A stretch of DNA of 62,000 nt, taken from assembly GCF_026151205.1 (NCBI RefSeq), contig NC_087084.1, forward strand, positions 1 to 62,000. Reading direction: 5' to 3'. Below are positions 42,613 through 54,112 of this stretch, in pieces. The position numbers and the translations under genes were made by a program. The stretch comes from Bolinopsis microptera. Lineage: Eukaryota > Ctenophora > Tentaculata > Lobata > Bolinopsidae. Position 1 is the first letter of the stretch. Each line of letters begins with the position of its first letter. The notes under the pieces are model-generated. The model was not told where the DNA came from and searched no databases. It worked only from the letters and a program-made list of their open reading frames with translations.

Positions 42613-43497
42613 CTCTACTAAAGACACCCTAGGAGGGGACAGCCACTGAGGCGCTAGATATAATTAGAAATGAGCTAGCCCAATTTAGAAAAATTCTCAT
42701 TGAGAGGGATACAGGCATACTCTGACTTTGGAAGGGCAGAATGAGTCTGATAAGATAACAGAAGAACTCTAGTCCTCAAAGGTGTAGAAACATGTTGCAT
42801 CAAAACTGCCCAACATCCCTATGGTGTCAAGGAAGGCACAGCTAGGTTAAAATTCAAGAACAAGGAACTCATGGATAAAGCTAAAGATGCCCTTAGTTTG
42901 GACTACTAAGTGTCTGCAAAATCCCACAGTACAGCGTGGCAATGCTTGAACCTAAGCTTACTATGTTTGATCTTAAGGGAGATTTTGAGTCATCTGAAGA
43001 CTTGTGCCAGAGTATCCTTGATAAGAACAGTTCTATAAAGAGTTTAGTTGAAGACGGGAACGATACTTTTAAGGTTGTTTTCTTGGAGAATAACAAGACC
43101 TGGGCATACCAGGTAAGTGTTATATAAGTGTAAGAATTATAATGCCGACCCAGTTTCCACTGTGCAGGTGCCCACAAATCGAAGGATTGTGCAAGAGAAA
43201 AAAGTCGGGTAACAAGTATCAAGTTAACAAATTCTTTGAGAGTACGAACTTTCGAAAAACAAATTTTCGCCGATGTACCTCTCCAGGAGTTGGTTCAATC
43301 GAATAGAGATGACATGGCTGATGGCTGTCAAAGAAACCAGAACAAGAACAGCATGCAATCTATCTTCATTCTTCATAATAATATGAAGATACCAAAGTTC
43401 TCTGAACTGAAGTCGACTAGCAGTTCAGCAACTATTTACTTATTTACCTGAATCATGGAATTCTCTCTAGTGAAATAAGTGAAGTCAATCCCGATAT

Positions 43498-43590
43498 AGG
43501 GATTCCCGAATCCCGGAATTTCCCGATGATTTTCAGTCGGAAATTCCCGACCGGGAAATTTTCTCAATTCCCGATTTTCGGGAATTTTAA
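43498..43590. promoter_or_regulatory. cluster of TTCCCGA / kappaB-like words
   Basis: GGGATTCCC (43499-43507), GGAATTTCCC (43515-43524) and GGAAATTCCC (43539-43548), plus CGGGAAATTTTC and CGGGAATTTT just after, fit the GGGRNWYYCC pattern. Repeated CCCGA words in foldback arrangement are also common at transposon ends, and no gene follows, so a regulatory role is doubtful. Confidence 0.25.
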
Positions 43591-43692
43591 ATATTTGGGT
43601 TCGTTACAGTTGCAAATTTTAGAATATTCTATGTAATTTAAAAAATTAAATTAAAAGTTGGGTCATAGCATAAACTGATAAACATGACGTTA

Positions 43693-44277
43693 GGGATCGT
43701 TCACATATTAAGTAATCACTTTTTGGACAATTTTTAACCCCTTATTACACAAAATGGGACCTAAAGATGAGGCATGGTGCTCAGCTCATGCCTCATCTTT
43801 AGGTTCCAATTCTCTACCTCTTGATGTCCGTAACGTCGATAATATTGTGTCTTTCAAGAGTAAGCTGAAGAACTAGTTGTATGACCAGTTATAGCCTGGT
43901 TACCCTGGTTAATTTTTTAGCAATTTTTACTCCCTCCCCCTTCCGTAATCAACCGTAATCAAGACCCACCCCCCTCCTCCTGACAGCAAAATTACGTAAT
44001 CATGGCCTGACCCCCCCCCCCCCCCCCCCCCCTTTTGACTTTTTTCCCTGGAAAACACTTTTCTCTGCGTTTTATGCTACCGTACCCTGATCATTGTGAG
44101 CCGAAATCATCCGGCCAATCACCTTCCCAACTACTTACTTTAGCAGCCGGATACCCGATCCATTCCTAAATTTTATCACTATCATAGTCAAATTTGAATT
44201 TGAATTAAGATATTGTCAAATTGTTATTATTCTAAAGGGTAAAAATTTTTTTGATTACGTAATATGTGAACGACCCC
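43693..44277. mobile_element. 585-bp Harbinger-like MITE with TTA target duplication
   Basis: TTA lies at 43690-43692 and 44278-44280. The left end GGGATCGTTCACATATTAAG and the reversed right end GGGGTCGTTCACATATTACG pair and both continue TAATCA. A 3-bp TTA duplication and GGG ends are typical of PIF/Harbinger elements. The interior contains a 21-bp stem hairpin (43756-43776 with 43787-43807), a LINE tail fragment, and a C run of about 22. Confidence 0.85.
43802..43876 (+). pseudogene. tail of a LINE reverse-transcriptase ORF
   Basis: Reads SNSLPLDVRNVD, then IVSFKSKLKN and a stop. The pattern W-N-x-L-P...V-x-x-x...F-K-x-x-L-x-x closes many CR1/Rex/L2-type ORF2 proteins; here the first Trp is lost. 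Only this final 25-codon piece is present, captured inside the MITE. Confidence 0.6.
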
Positions 44278-44280
44278 TTA

Positions 44281-44411
44281 GACTATTGCTAGTTTATACA
44301 ATATCTTTGTCGCATAGTAGCGGGGTAGTAAATACTGTGTTTCGTTTTCATTTCGTTACTGTGTATTATCATTTTGCTATGTTATTTAACTATGACCTAT
44401 GCATAATAATG
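44281..44411. other. short spacer before the G-tract array
   Basis: AT-rich; nothing recognised. Confidence 0.4.
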
Positions 44412-44958
44412 ATGGGGGGGGGGTGTAATATACTAGAAATGGGGGAGGGGCCGGGGGGGGGGGGGGGTAATATACTATGCATCATAATGAGGGGGGGGGC
44501 CGGGGGGTAATATACTAGAAATGGGGGGGGGGGGGGAATATACTATGCATCATAATGAGGGGGGGTGTAATATACTATGCATCATAATGAGGGGGGGTGT
44601 AATATACTAGAAATGGGGGGGGGGGGTGTAATATACTAGAAATGGGGGGTGTAATATACTAGAAATGAGGAGGGGGTGTAATATACTAGAAATGGGGGAG
44701 GGGCCGGGGGGGTAATATACTATGCATCATAATGAGGGGGGTGGTAATATACTAGAAATGGGGGGGGGGGGGGGGGAATATACTATGCATCATAATGAGG
44801 GGAGGGGGTGTAATATACTATGCATCATAATGAGGGGGGGTGTAATATACTAGAAATGGGGGGGTGTAATATACTAGAAATGGGGGGGTGTAATATACTA
44901 GAAATGGGGGGTGTAATATACTAGAAATGAGGGGGGGGGGTGTAATATACTAGAAATG
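44412..44958. repeat. two-unit G-tract minisatellite
   Basis: About 20 copies alternate between unit A (TGTAATATACTAGAAAT plus G run) and unit B (TAATATACTATGCATCATAA plus TGA and a G run). G runs range from about 6 to 18. A block with GGGGCCGGGGGG recurs at about 44448, 44497 and 44701, suggesting larger segmental duplication within the array. Confidence 0.95.
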
Positions 44959-44964
44959 CAGCTA

Positions 44965-45155
44965 TAGTCGAGGTAATTTAAAATCAGTATGTTTTAAATT
45001 CTCTTCAGCATACAGATTTGTACTGTAAAAAGTATGGATTTTTATTTGACAATGATAACGAAGTTCTTAGAAGTATTCCCTAATCGTAACCTTTTCCCGC
45101 ATCAAGTAATGTCAATCACAATAAAAGTTATGAATATTAAGTTATGATTATTCAT
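44965..45155. mobile_element. fragment of the 47228-47648 element family
   Basis: AATCAGTATGTTTTAAATTC, CTGTAAAAAGTATGGATTT, CAATGATAACGAAGTTCTTA and AAAGTTATGAATA match 47275-47420 in order and orientation with many differences. Confidence 0.65.
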
Positions 45156-45639
45156 AGCATGTCAAGCTATAATACCATTATCAAGTTATTAGTACTACAA
45201 TTCAATATGAAATAATTCTATAACTAGTAGAATACTATTATAAAATAGTTCTGTAAAATTGCTATGAATAAATAAATTGGTACCACAATACAATGAAAAT
45301 ATAGAACTAAAATACTGTTATAGTTAATAAGTAAGTGTTAATTTAACTAATGATAGGTGTTACTGTATTTAACTACTGCTAGAGAAGTATGGGTGCTATT
45401 ATAATATAGTATCGTACTGAATAGGAGGTCTTGTGTAATGTATTATTGCAGTGCGCTATTATGTAGGGTATTTATCGTACTTGGTTATAATATATAGTAC
45501 TAAATAGTTGTATTATATATTCCTGTTTAGTGTATGTAAGTATGTATCATATAGGCTGCAGGCTAGGAGATAAGGAGATGGGAGTTTAAATACACCATTA
45601 ACACGCTACAATCCACCTTTAATCCGGACCAGGAACTTT
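45156..45639. other. gene-free AT-rich spacer
   Basis: No exon or repeat family recognised. Confidence 0.4.
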
Positions 45640-45644
45640 TATTC

Positions 45645-45792
45645 CGGACCAGATTACATTCCGGACCAGATTACGTTCCGGACCAGATTACATTCCGGAC
45701 CAGATTACATTTCGGACCAGATTACATTCCGGACCAGATTACATTCCGGACCAGATTACATTCCGGACCAGATTACATTCCGGACCAGATTA
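45645..45792. repeat. 17-bp minisatellite ATTCCGGACCAGATTAC
   Basis: Eight to nine tandem copies with single substitutions (ACGTTCC, ATTTCGG). Three further half-units precede them at 45620-45650. Confidence 0.97.
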
Positions 45793-46331
45793 TGTCATAA
45801 TAGTGAAATGAATAACTACACAATATATTCTATATGTGCACGTGCGAGATAAAAGAGCTAGAGAGTAGTGTGTGAGTCCTCTAAGTGCATTTATTTTACC
45901 ATATACCTCGTGAAGTTGGTAAAAGTAACCATTTTATTGCTAAATGGATATTATTCACATTTTACTTAAGTTCGGCACGTGCACAGTTCCATGCTTGACA
46001 CGCACATTTTTAAGAGTTGTTAATATATATAATGCAGTTAGTTCACTTTACAAACTTTACATGTTTCCCTCTTCAGAAACTTTACTTTAGTCAGTATTAG
46101 ATTTACTTTTGTGTAAGGATTATTTGTTGCAGTTTAAACTTTAAATCGTATTAAAATAATTGTACCATATAGCATGCAGTACCTTGTAGTTTACTACATC
46201 TCATATCTTGTGCGCGTGTTAAGCTTGTGCACGTGTAGATAATATGCACGCTGGTAGTGTACCTTGTAATGAGATGTAATGTGGTGTGCCATGGTAACAG
46301 CATTTTAACACTAACAGTAACACATTATCTT
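45793..46331. other. gene-free spacer
   Basis: AT-rich DNA with scattered GCACGTGC-type words (45838, 45977, 46200-46230). No exon seen. Confidence 0.4.
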
Positions 46332-46360
46332 ATAATAGTCTCTATTATAGAGACTATTAT
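46332..46360. repeat. 29-bp near-perfect palindrome
   Basis: ATAATAGTCTCTATTATAGA and its continuation form a palindrome with one off-centre mismatch, immediately before the element starting at 46369. Confidence 0.85.
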
Positions 46361-46368
46361 ATATTATA

Positions 46369-46678
46369 ACTAGAAAACCCGTGGTCACAGGGAGGAAGCT
46401 AATAGTATTTTTTGTTAGTAAGTTTAAATCGCATCAAAAAATATCCTACACATGAACCGAAGATACAGCCAATTAAAATGTTGCTCGCACTAAACACAAC
46501 GTAATATCACCAAAACTGATCAAAATGACGTTAAAACAATCATTGCACGTGCACGTGCGTGTAATAATCCTCGTTACCATGGTTACTACGCAAGTTCATA
46601 TTTTTCGTTTGATTTGCACGTGGGCGGTCGTACATACATACAGACAAAAATAATCTTTTGAATTATAGTAGAGATATG
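46369..46678 (+). mobile_element. 310-bp dispersed non-autonomous element, copy 1
   Basis: Starts ACTAGAAAACCCGTGGTCAC and ends ATTATAGTAGAGATATG. It matches 57533-57849 in reverse orientation along its whole length, including GTTGCTCGCACTAAACACAA and GCACGTGGGCGGTCGTACAT. No ORF, and no inverted repeats linking its ends, so a SINE-like or Helitron-like origin is possible. Confidence 0.8.
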
Positions 46679-47227
46679 TTATAATAATACACATATCACT
46701 GTCAATTTTATTGTGTACAATGTACTATTGTATAACATTTACCATCGGATATAATAATTGTTCCGGTACCAAAACCTGCATTCCAAAGTACAGCTTACTA
46801 GTTTAGTTTCCTTAATTATTGCCTCCGATAAGTAAAAGCAATGCCGGTCACCATATTTAAAGGTAATGTTACTATGGTAACTACAATATTACTATGGTTA
46901 CAGTACCATTACATATTATAATCTAGGCATAGCTCCAGAGTTCTAACTCTTGTTTACTTGTAGTCATCTGACAAGTACATATTAATATTTCTACCATCAC
47001 TGCATGTTAATGTTCTGAATAGTTTAATAGAGTTGTTATCGCGGCGGAAAGTAATTACTCTAGTAGCAGGGAGTAGTAATGGTATGTACTGTTATTTGTG
47101 CGAGAAACTGTAGTCGGTTATTTAATACGTAAGTTTTAAGTAGGATAGGTAGGTAGGATAAGTAGGTAGGTACCTGTAGGATGTTTTCAAAGCACAATGT
47201 TGAGGTATATAATATTATGATAATATG
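46679..47227. other. gene-free spacer
   Basis: Contains ACTCTAGTAGCAGGG (about 47055), one of the dispersed CTGCTACTAGAGT words, a TACTATGGTAAC pair near 46870-46900, and a GGATAGGTAGGTAGGATAAG run at 47143-47172. Confidence 0.4.
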
Positions 47228-47648
47228 TACTACAAACCCGCTAACTTCGAAAGCTTTGTTCGAGGAAATTTTAAGAATCAGTTATGTTTTAATTTCTCTT
47301 TACTGTAGAAAATATGGATTTGTATTTTACAATGACGACAACGTTGTACTTATTCGGATTCTATAAACGATACTTTTTACCGCATCAAAAATATCAATAA
47401 CAACCAAAGTTATGAATAGTCGTAGCGTGAGCTAGTCATGACGTGTTATTGCATAAAGCAACGCGCGTTGCTAACCAGTGCTTGCTCGCGCACGTGTAAT
47501 CTCTTGCTGTTGCTACGCAACGACGTAGTCAAACAGTGATGAAATTACGCCATTTTATTTTTAACGTTTATTTTACCTCACTTCCGACGTCCCCGTTGCC
47601 GGGGGGGGGGGGGGGGATTTCGTCAAGTTTAAATATAATATAGATATG
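47228..47648 (+). mobile_element. 420-bp dispersed element, related family
   Basis: Starts ACTACAAACCCGCTAACTTC and ends AATATAATATAGATATG, the same end style as the 46369 family (ACTA-AACCCG ... TATAATAGAGATATG). Partial copies lie at 44965-45155, 26070-26385 (reverse) and near 37175-37225. A G run of 16 lies at 47599-47614. Confidence 0.7.
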
Positions 47649-48724
47649 TATATAATATCAATACTAATAATCCCAGTAAATCTGTTGTGTGCGTGTGTGT
47701 TTGTGTGCGGGAAATTTCCGAGCGGAAAGAAGAAGAAAATAAGAAAACGGTAAGAGTTACGGGACTTGTTTTTTCGGTATAGTACCGACAAAACTCTGAC
47801 GAAGCCAATAAGCAAATATTTTAAAAATCGGCAGGTGTTAAGTGGTTTACTTGATGGTTTTGTACCACAAATGTGACATAAAATGGCTCACTTTTTCTCC
47901 CTCCTCGCTCTCTCTCCCATTACTGTATATGCAGCGTTGTTACTTGAATCATAATTAGGTTATTTGGCATTGTATCAGCCGCAAGATTCACTGTCATGTC
48001 ATACTATAAGCTTATTGGGGGGGGGGGGCACTCATTGCGGTCTGTTTGGAGTAGAGAGAGAGTTCATACTTCCATACGACAATATAATGCGTGTTTTCGA
48101 ATATAATAGGCGGGGTTATACTTTTGCATTTCAACTGCGATAGTGCCCCAGCCGTAGGCACGGGTTACACTAGTATGTAATAATGATAATATGTAACTAA
48201 CATTAATTTAAACTATTTAAAAATGTGTGCTATTTCAATTTTAAGAGCATAATCACAGTTCCGCTCTTAATCCTCACAACTTCATTAATGTTCATTATGT
48301 TTATTTTTGCAATTACGCTATTTTAAATGAAACAAATACATTATATCAGCGACTAACATCAGTTTCTCGCTGTCATTCTGCTCAAGATTGGAATATTTAT
48401 GTTCATCGTTCTACAGCTGCAATTTTATCATGTTGAGTAACTTTTATCATCTTCAGTTAAGAGCGTTAAGGTTGTTGGAGATATTGTAAGTCTATTTTTA
48501 AAGAACAAAAATAGAAAATAAATGTATTTAACGTAACAGATGTGTGACAATGATGAACAAGGACAGCTAAATATCAATTAGGTGGGCGTTTCTCAATTTA
48601 ACATTACAGAGCCTCCATCTTACTGTCACTTCTAGTTTCAATACCACAGCTGTAAGCTACTGTTCCTCAAATTGTTACCTTATATGGTAGTATACTGCAC
48701 TGCCTGCAGATAAACCAATACCCA
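47649..48724. other. gene-free region
   Basis: Contains a GTGTGTGCGTGTGTGTTTGT-like run near 47685 and a G run at 48017. No exon could be supported. Confidence 0.4.
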
Positions 48725-48824
48725 GCTGTCTCTAATAATAGGTCGAGTACGGGGTGATATTAAAGGGGATTGAGTTGGTTATCTCCGAGCGCGAGGATGG
48801 GGTGATATTAAATGGGATTGAGTT
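48725..48824. repeat. diverged edge units of the 41-bp satellite
   Basis: Two imperfect units (GGGGTGATATTAAAGGGGAT, GTTGGTTATCTCCGAGCGCG) precede the main array, from which they are separated by a 370-bp insertion. Confidence 0.85.
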
Positions 48825-49195
48825 TTGACGATTTTTTCAGGTCCAAGATTTTCACAATGGAATAAAAAATGTTTAAAAGCCTATCTCAAAATTCTAAAAA
48901 GAGTGAAATCTTCTAAATGGTCCTTAGAATATATCCTGAAAGTTTCAAGATGATTGCTCAAAAAATGTAGGAGAAGATAGATTTTTAGACTCGATTTTCA
49001 GGACGCGCGATTGAAAATCGCTCACGCAATACAATTACACATGAGCGCTGACCTTTGACCGGCAATAATTTCGTCTAGGAACAATATTTTTCCATGGGAC
49101 CAAAAGTAGCAGATAGATATCACTCCCCTCTATTAGAAACAACTATAAAATCAATTTCGAGAGAAATTTCATAAAGACCCCCCCCCCCCCTGCCC
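48825..49195. mobile_element. transposon-like insertion at the array edge
   Basis: Interrupts the 41-bp satellite inside a unit. CAGGTCCAAGATTTTCA is shared with 57282-57300, and GATATCACTCCCCTCTATTA is shared with 34210-34235, so it belongs to a dispersed family. No ORF. Ends in a C run before the array resumes. Confidence 0.55.
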
Positions 49196-52100
49196 CCTTA
49201 AAGGGGATTGAGTTGGTTATCTCCGAGGAGGGGTGATATTGAAGAGGATTGAGTTGGTTATCTCCGAGGAGGGGATGATATTGAAGGGGATTGAGTTGGT
49301 TATCTCCGAGGAGGGGTGATATTGAAGGGGATTGAGTTGGTTATCTCCGAGGAGGGGTGATATTGAAGAGGATTGAGTTGGTTATCTCCGAGGAGGGGTG
49401 ATATTGAAGGGGATTGAGTTGGTTATCTCCGAGGAGGGGTGATATTGAAGAGGATTGAGTTGGTTATCTCCGAGGAGGGGTGATATTGAAGAGGATTGAG
49501 TTGGTTATCTCCGAGGAGGGGTGATATTGAAGGGGATTGAGTTGGTTATCTCCGAGGAGGGGATGATATTGAAGGGGATTGAGTTGGTTATCTCCGAGGA
49601 GGGGTGATATTGAAGGGGATTGAGTTGGTTATCTCCGAGGAGGGGTGATATTGAAGGGGATTGAGTTGGTTATCTCCGAGGAGGGGTGATATTGAAGGGG
49701 ATTGAGTTGGTTATCTCCGAGGAGGGGTGATATTGAAGGGGATTGAGTTGGTTATCTCCGAGGAGGGGTGATATTGAAGAGGATTGAGTTGGTTATCTCC
49801 GAGGAGGGGATGATATTGAAGGGGATTGAGTTGGTTATCTCCGAGGAGGGGTGATATTGAAGGGGATTGAGTTGGTTATCTCCGAGGAGGGGTGATATTG
49901 AAGGGGATTGAGTTGGTTATCTCCGAGGAGGGGTGATATTGAAGGGGATTGAGTTGGTTATCTCCGAGGAGGGGATGATATTGAAGGGGATTGAGTTGGT
50001 TATCTCCGAGGAGGGGTGATATTGAAGGGGATTGAGTTGGTTATCTCCGAGGAGGGGTGATATTGAAGGGGATTGAGTTGGTTATCTCCGAGGAGGGGTG
50101 ATATTGAAGGGGATTGAGTTGGTTATCTCCGAGGAGGGGTGATATTGAAGAGGATTGAGTTGGTTATCTCCGAGGAGGGGGTGATATTGAAGGGGATTGA
50201 GTTGGTTATCTCCGAGGAGGGGTGATATTAAAGGGGATTGAGTTGGTTATCTCCGAGGAGGGGTGATATTGAAGGGGATTGAGTTGGTTATCTCCGAGGA
50301 GGGGTGATATTGAAGGGGATTGAGTTGGTTATCTCCGAGGAGGGGTGATATTGAAGGGGATTGAGTTGGTTATCTCCGAGGAGGGGTGATATTGAAGAGG
50401 ATTGAGTTGGTTATCTCCGAGGAGGGGTGATATTGAAGGGATTGAGTTGGTTATCTCCGAGGAGGGGTGATATTGAAGAGGATTGAGTTGGTTATCTCCG
50501 AGGAGGGGTGATATTGAAGAGGATTGAGTTGGTTATCTCCGAGGAGGGGTGATATTGAAGGGGATTGAGTTGGTTATCTCCGAGGAGGGGTGATATTGAA
50601 GGGGATTGAGTTGGTTATCTCCGAGGAGGGGTGATATTGAAGAGGATTGAGTTGGTTATCTCCGAGGAGGGGTGATATTGAAGGGGATTGAGTTGGTTAT
50701 CTCCGAGGAGGGGTGATATTGAAGAGGATTGAGTTGGTTATCTCCGAGGAGGGGTGATATTGAAGAGGATTGAGTTGGTTATCTCCGAGGAGGGGTGATA
50801 TTGAAGGGGATTGAGTTGGTTATCTCCGAGGAGGGGTGATATTGAAGAGGATTGAGTTGGTTATCTCCGAGGAGGGGTGATATTGAAGGGGATTGAGTTG
50901 GTTATCTCCGAGGAGGGGATGATATTGAAGGGGATTGAGTTGGTTATCTCCGAGGAGGGGTGATATTGAAGGGGATTGAGTTGGTTATCTCCGAGGAGGG
51001 GTGATATTGAAGAGGATTGAGTTGGTTATCTCCGAGGAGGGGTGATATTGAAGGGGATTGAGTTGGTTATCTCCGAGGAGGGGTGATATTGAAGAGGATT
51101 GAGTTGGTTATCTCCGAGGAGGGGTGATATTGAAGGGGATTGAGTTGGTTATCTCCGAGGAGGGGATGATATTGAAGGGGATTGAGTTGGTTATCTCCGA
51201 GGAGGGGTGATATTGAAGAGGATTGAGTTGGTTATCTCCGAGGAGGGGTGATATTGAAGGGGATTGAGTTGGTTATCTCCGAGGAGGGGTGATATTGAAG
51301 AGGATTGAGTTGGTTATCTCCGAGGAGGGGTGATATTAAAGGGGATTGAGTTGGTTATCTCCGAGGAGGGGTGATATTGAAGGGGATTGAGTTGGTTATC
51401 TCCGAGGAGGGGTGATATTAAAGGGGATTGAGTTGGTTATCTCCGAGGAGGGGTGATATTGAAGGGGATTGAGTTGGTTATCTCCGAGGAGGGGATGATA
51501 TTGAAGGGGATTGAGTTGGTTATCTCCGAGGAGGGGTGATATTGAAGAGGATTGAGTTGGTTATCTCCGAGGAGGGGTGATATTGAAGGGGATTGAGTTG
51601 GTTATCTCCGAGGAGGGGTGATATTGAAGAGGATTGAGTTGGTTATCTCCGAGGAGGGGTGATATTAAAGGGGATTGAGTTGGTTATCTCCGAGGAGGGG
51701 TGATATTGAAGGGGATTGAGTTGGTTATCTCCGAGGAGGGGTGATATTAAAGGGGATTGAGTTGGTTATCTCCGAGGAGGGGTGATATTAAAGGGGATTG
51801 AGTTGGTTATCTCCGAGGAGGGGTGATATTGAAGAGGATTGAGTTGGTTATCTCCGAGGAGGGGTGATATTGAAGGGGATTGAGTTGGTTATCTCCGAGG
51901 AGGGGGTGATATTGAAGGGGATTGAGTTGGTTATCTCCGAGGAGGGGTGATATTGAAGGGGATTGAGTTGGTTATCTCCGAGGAGGGGATGATATTGAAG
52001 GGGATTGAGTTGGTTATCTCCGAGGAGGGGTGATATTGAAGGGGATTGAGTTGGTTATCTCCGAGGAGGGGTGATATTGAAGGGGATTGAGTTGGTTATC

Positions 52101-53345
52101 TCCGAGGAGGGGTGATATTAAAGGGGATTGAGTTGGTTATCTCCGAGGAGGGGTGATATTAAAGGGGATTGAGTTGGTTATCTCCGAGGAGGGGTGATAT
52201 TGAAGAGGATTGAGTTGGTTATCTCCGAGGAGGGGTGATATTGAAGGGGATTGAGTTGGTTATCTCCGAGGAGGGGTGATATTGAAGGGGATTGAGTTGG
52301 TTATCTCCGAGGAGGGGTGATATTGAAGAGGATTGAGTTGGTTATCTCCGAGGAGGGGTGATATTGAAGGGGATTGAGTTGGTTATCTCCGAGGAGGGGT
52401 GATATTGAAGAGGATTGAGTTGGTTATCTCCGAGGAGGGGTGATATTGAAGGGGATTGAGTTGGTTATCTCCGAGGAGGGGTGATATTGAAGAGGATTGA
52501 GTTGGTTATCTCCGAGGAGGGGGTGATATTGAAGGGGATTGAGTTGGTTATCTCCGAGGAGGGGGTGATATTGAAGGGGCTAAGGGGGTTGAGTTGGTTA
52601 TCTCCGAGGAGGGGTGATATTAAAGGGGATTGAGTTGGTTATCTCCGAGGAGGGGTGATATTAAAGGGGATTGAGTTGGTTATCTCCGAGGAGGGGTGAT
52701 ATTGAAGAGGATTGAGTTGGTTATCTCCGAGGAGGGGTGATATTGAAGGGGATTGAGTTGGTTATCTCCGAGGAGGGGGTGATATTGAAGGGGATTGAGT
52801 TGGTTATCTCCGAGGAGGGGTGATATTGAAGGGGATTGAGTTGGTTATCTCCGAGGAGGGGTGATATTAAAGGGGATTGAGTTGGTTATCTCCGAGGAGG
52901 GGTGATATTGAAGGGGATTGAGTTGGTTATCTCCGAGGAGGGGTGATATTGAAGGGGATTGAGTTGGTTATCTCCGAGGAGGGGTGATATTGAAGGGGAT
53001 TGAGTTGGTTATCTCCGAGGAGGGGTGATATTGAAGAGGATTGAGTTGGTTATCTCCGAGGAGGGGTGATATTGAAGGGGATTGAGTTGGTTATCTCCGA
53101 GGAGGGGTGATATTGAAGGGGATTGAGTTGGTTATCTCCGAGGAGGGGTGATATTGAAGGGGATTGAGTTGGTTATCTCCGAGGAGGGGGTGATATTGAA
53201 GGGGATTGAGTTGGTTATCTCCGAGGAGGGGTGATATTGAAGGGGCTAAGGGGATTGAGTTGGTTATCTCCGAGGAGGGGTGATATTGAAGAGGATTGAG
53301 TTGGTTATCTCCGAGGAGGGGATGATATTGAAGGGGATTGAGTAT
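49196..53345. repeat. 4.1-kb satellite, 41-bp unit, about 101 copies
   Basis: Units read GGGGATTGAGTTGGTTATCT followed by CCGAGGAGGGGTGATATTGA and A. Variants are limited to GAAGAGG versus GAAGGGG versus AAAGGGG and GGGGATGATATT versus GGGGTGATATT; two units carry an extra GCTAAGGGG (about 52576 and 53245). Forty-one is not a multiple of three, so no long frame survives. Confidence 0.98.
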
Positions 53346-53390
53346 TCTTTCTTGCCATTCTCTACTAGTTAGCATACTAATATATTAGTA

Positions 53391-53824
53391 GTACAGTTGT
53401 GGAACACAACAAGAAAATTGAGAATAATCTTGTGCGAGGGTAGGGACCCAGATGTCGTTTCTAACCCAAATAAACTTTAAGGAGGCCTCTCATCAGTAGC
53501 CGCACCTCCTTACTCGGTTTCTGAACTGGAATTCTATGGGCTTCCAGACGGCCAGACCGAGTATTACCATCCCATCCTTTTAGAGTTCATCACAAGTAGC
53601 ACCCACCTTGAAGATCTTTGACACCCAGACACACCCCGTTGGCGAACAAACTTTGGATATAATCTTACATGCTCCCGAAGGAATCCCTGGTTTATGGTCT
53701 TTCTCATCGTCACCAGCACTTTCACTAGAGTCACCAGCCCTTTCACTGTAGTCATCAGCCCAATCACTGAAGTGTACAGAAGTACAGTTGTGGAACACAA
53801 CAAGAAAATTGAGAATAATCTTGT
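53391..53824. repeat. 43-bp direct repeat pair, 391 bp apart
   Basis: GTACAGTTGTGGAACACAAC through GAGAATAATCTTGT is identical at 53391-53433 and 53782-53824. The enclosed segment holds the exon-like stretch at 53607-53766. The pair may mark a segmental duplication or very short terminal repeats. Confidence 0.9.
53607..53766 (-). CDS. candidate internal exon, unknown protein
   Basis: A 160-bp stretch bounded on the minus strand by CACTTCAG| and |GTGGGT encodes DWADDYSERAGDSSESAGDD, then a segment with GACKIISKVCSPTGCVWVSK and IFK. An acidic repeat (SERAGDSSESAGD) precedes a cysteine-containing segment. No partner exon is evident and I know no homologue. It could be a fragment of a duplicated or transposon-captured gene. 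Confidence 0.3.
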
Positions 53825-54112
53825 ATATATATACGGGCCTAATAATATAATTAATATATAATATACTTATATCATCTTCCTCTCTTTTTAGAAAAGTTGC
53901 CTCAGTTGTATAGTCTTCAAGTTATACTAAGATATTACATCATTGAAAATACTGTTCTGGTATTTGCCTGTTATTAGATATGATATAAATAATAAAAATG
54001 TACTTTTTCTTAAGTATACACTTGTGACTTTACACTTGATCACACTTTTCTTTAGTTTTAGTAATAGTAATTAAGCTTTTAAAAGAGATCAACTTCTCAA
54101 TTTTAATGCTAA

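Larger units (their letters stand above)
38803..43235 (+). pseudogene. LINE-type ORF1 remnant split by insertions
   Basis: From ATG 38803 the frame reads MVSTDVYNKLEAINKSIKGT up to a MITE. It resumes at about 39126 ([32 protein letters not shown]), is cut by the 39232-42612 element, then continues (42625 onward) with ARLKFKNKELMDKAKDALSL. Next come the best-preserved block MLEPKLTMFDLKGDFESSED, SIKSLVEDGNDTFKVVFLEN and NKTWAYQV, and a vestigial knuckle CAGAHKSKDC (43155-43185). The layout resembles ORF1 (gag-like) proteins of CR1/Jockey-type LINEs: alpha/beta domain, then CCHC knuckles. Frameshifts, stops and an internal deletion make it dead. The exact clade is not determined. Confidence 0.55.
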
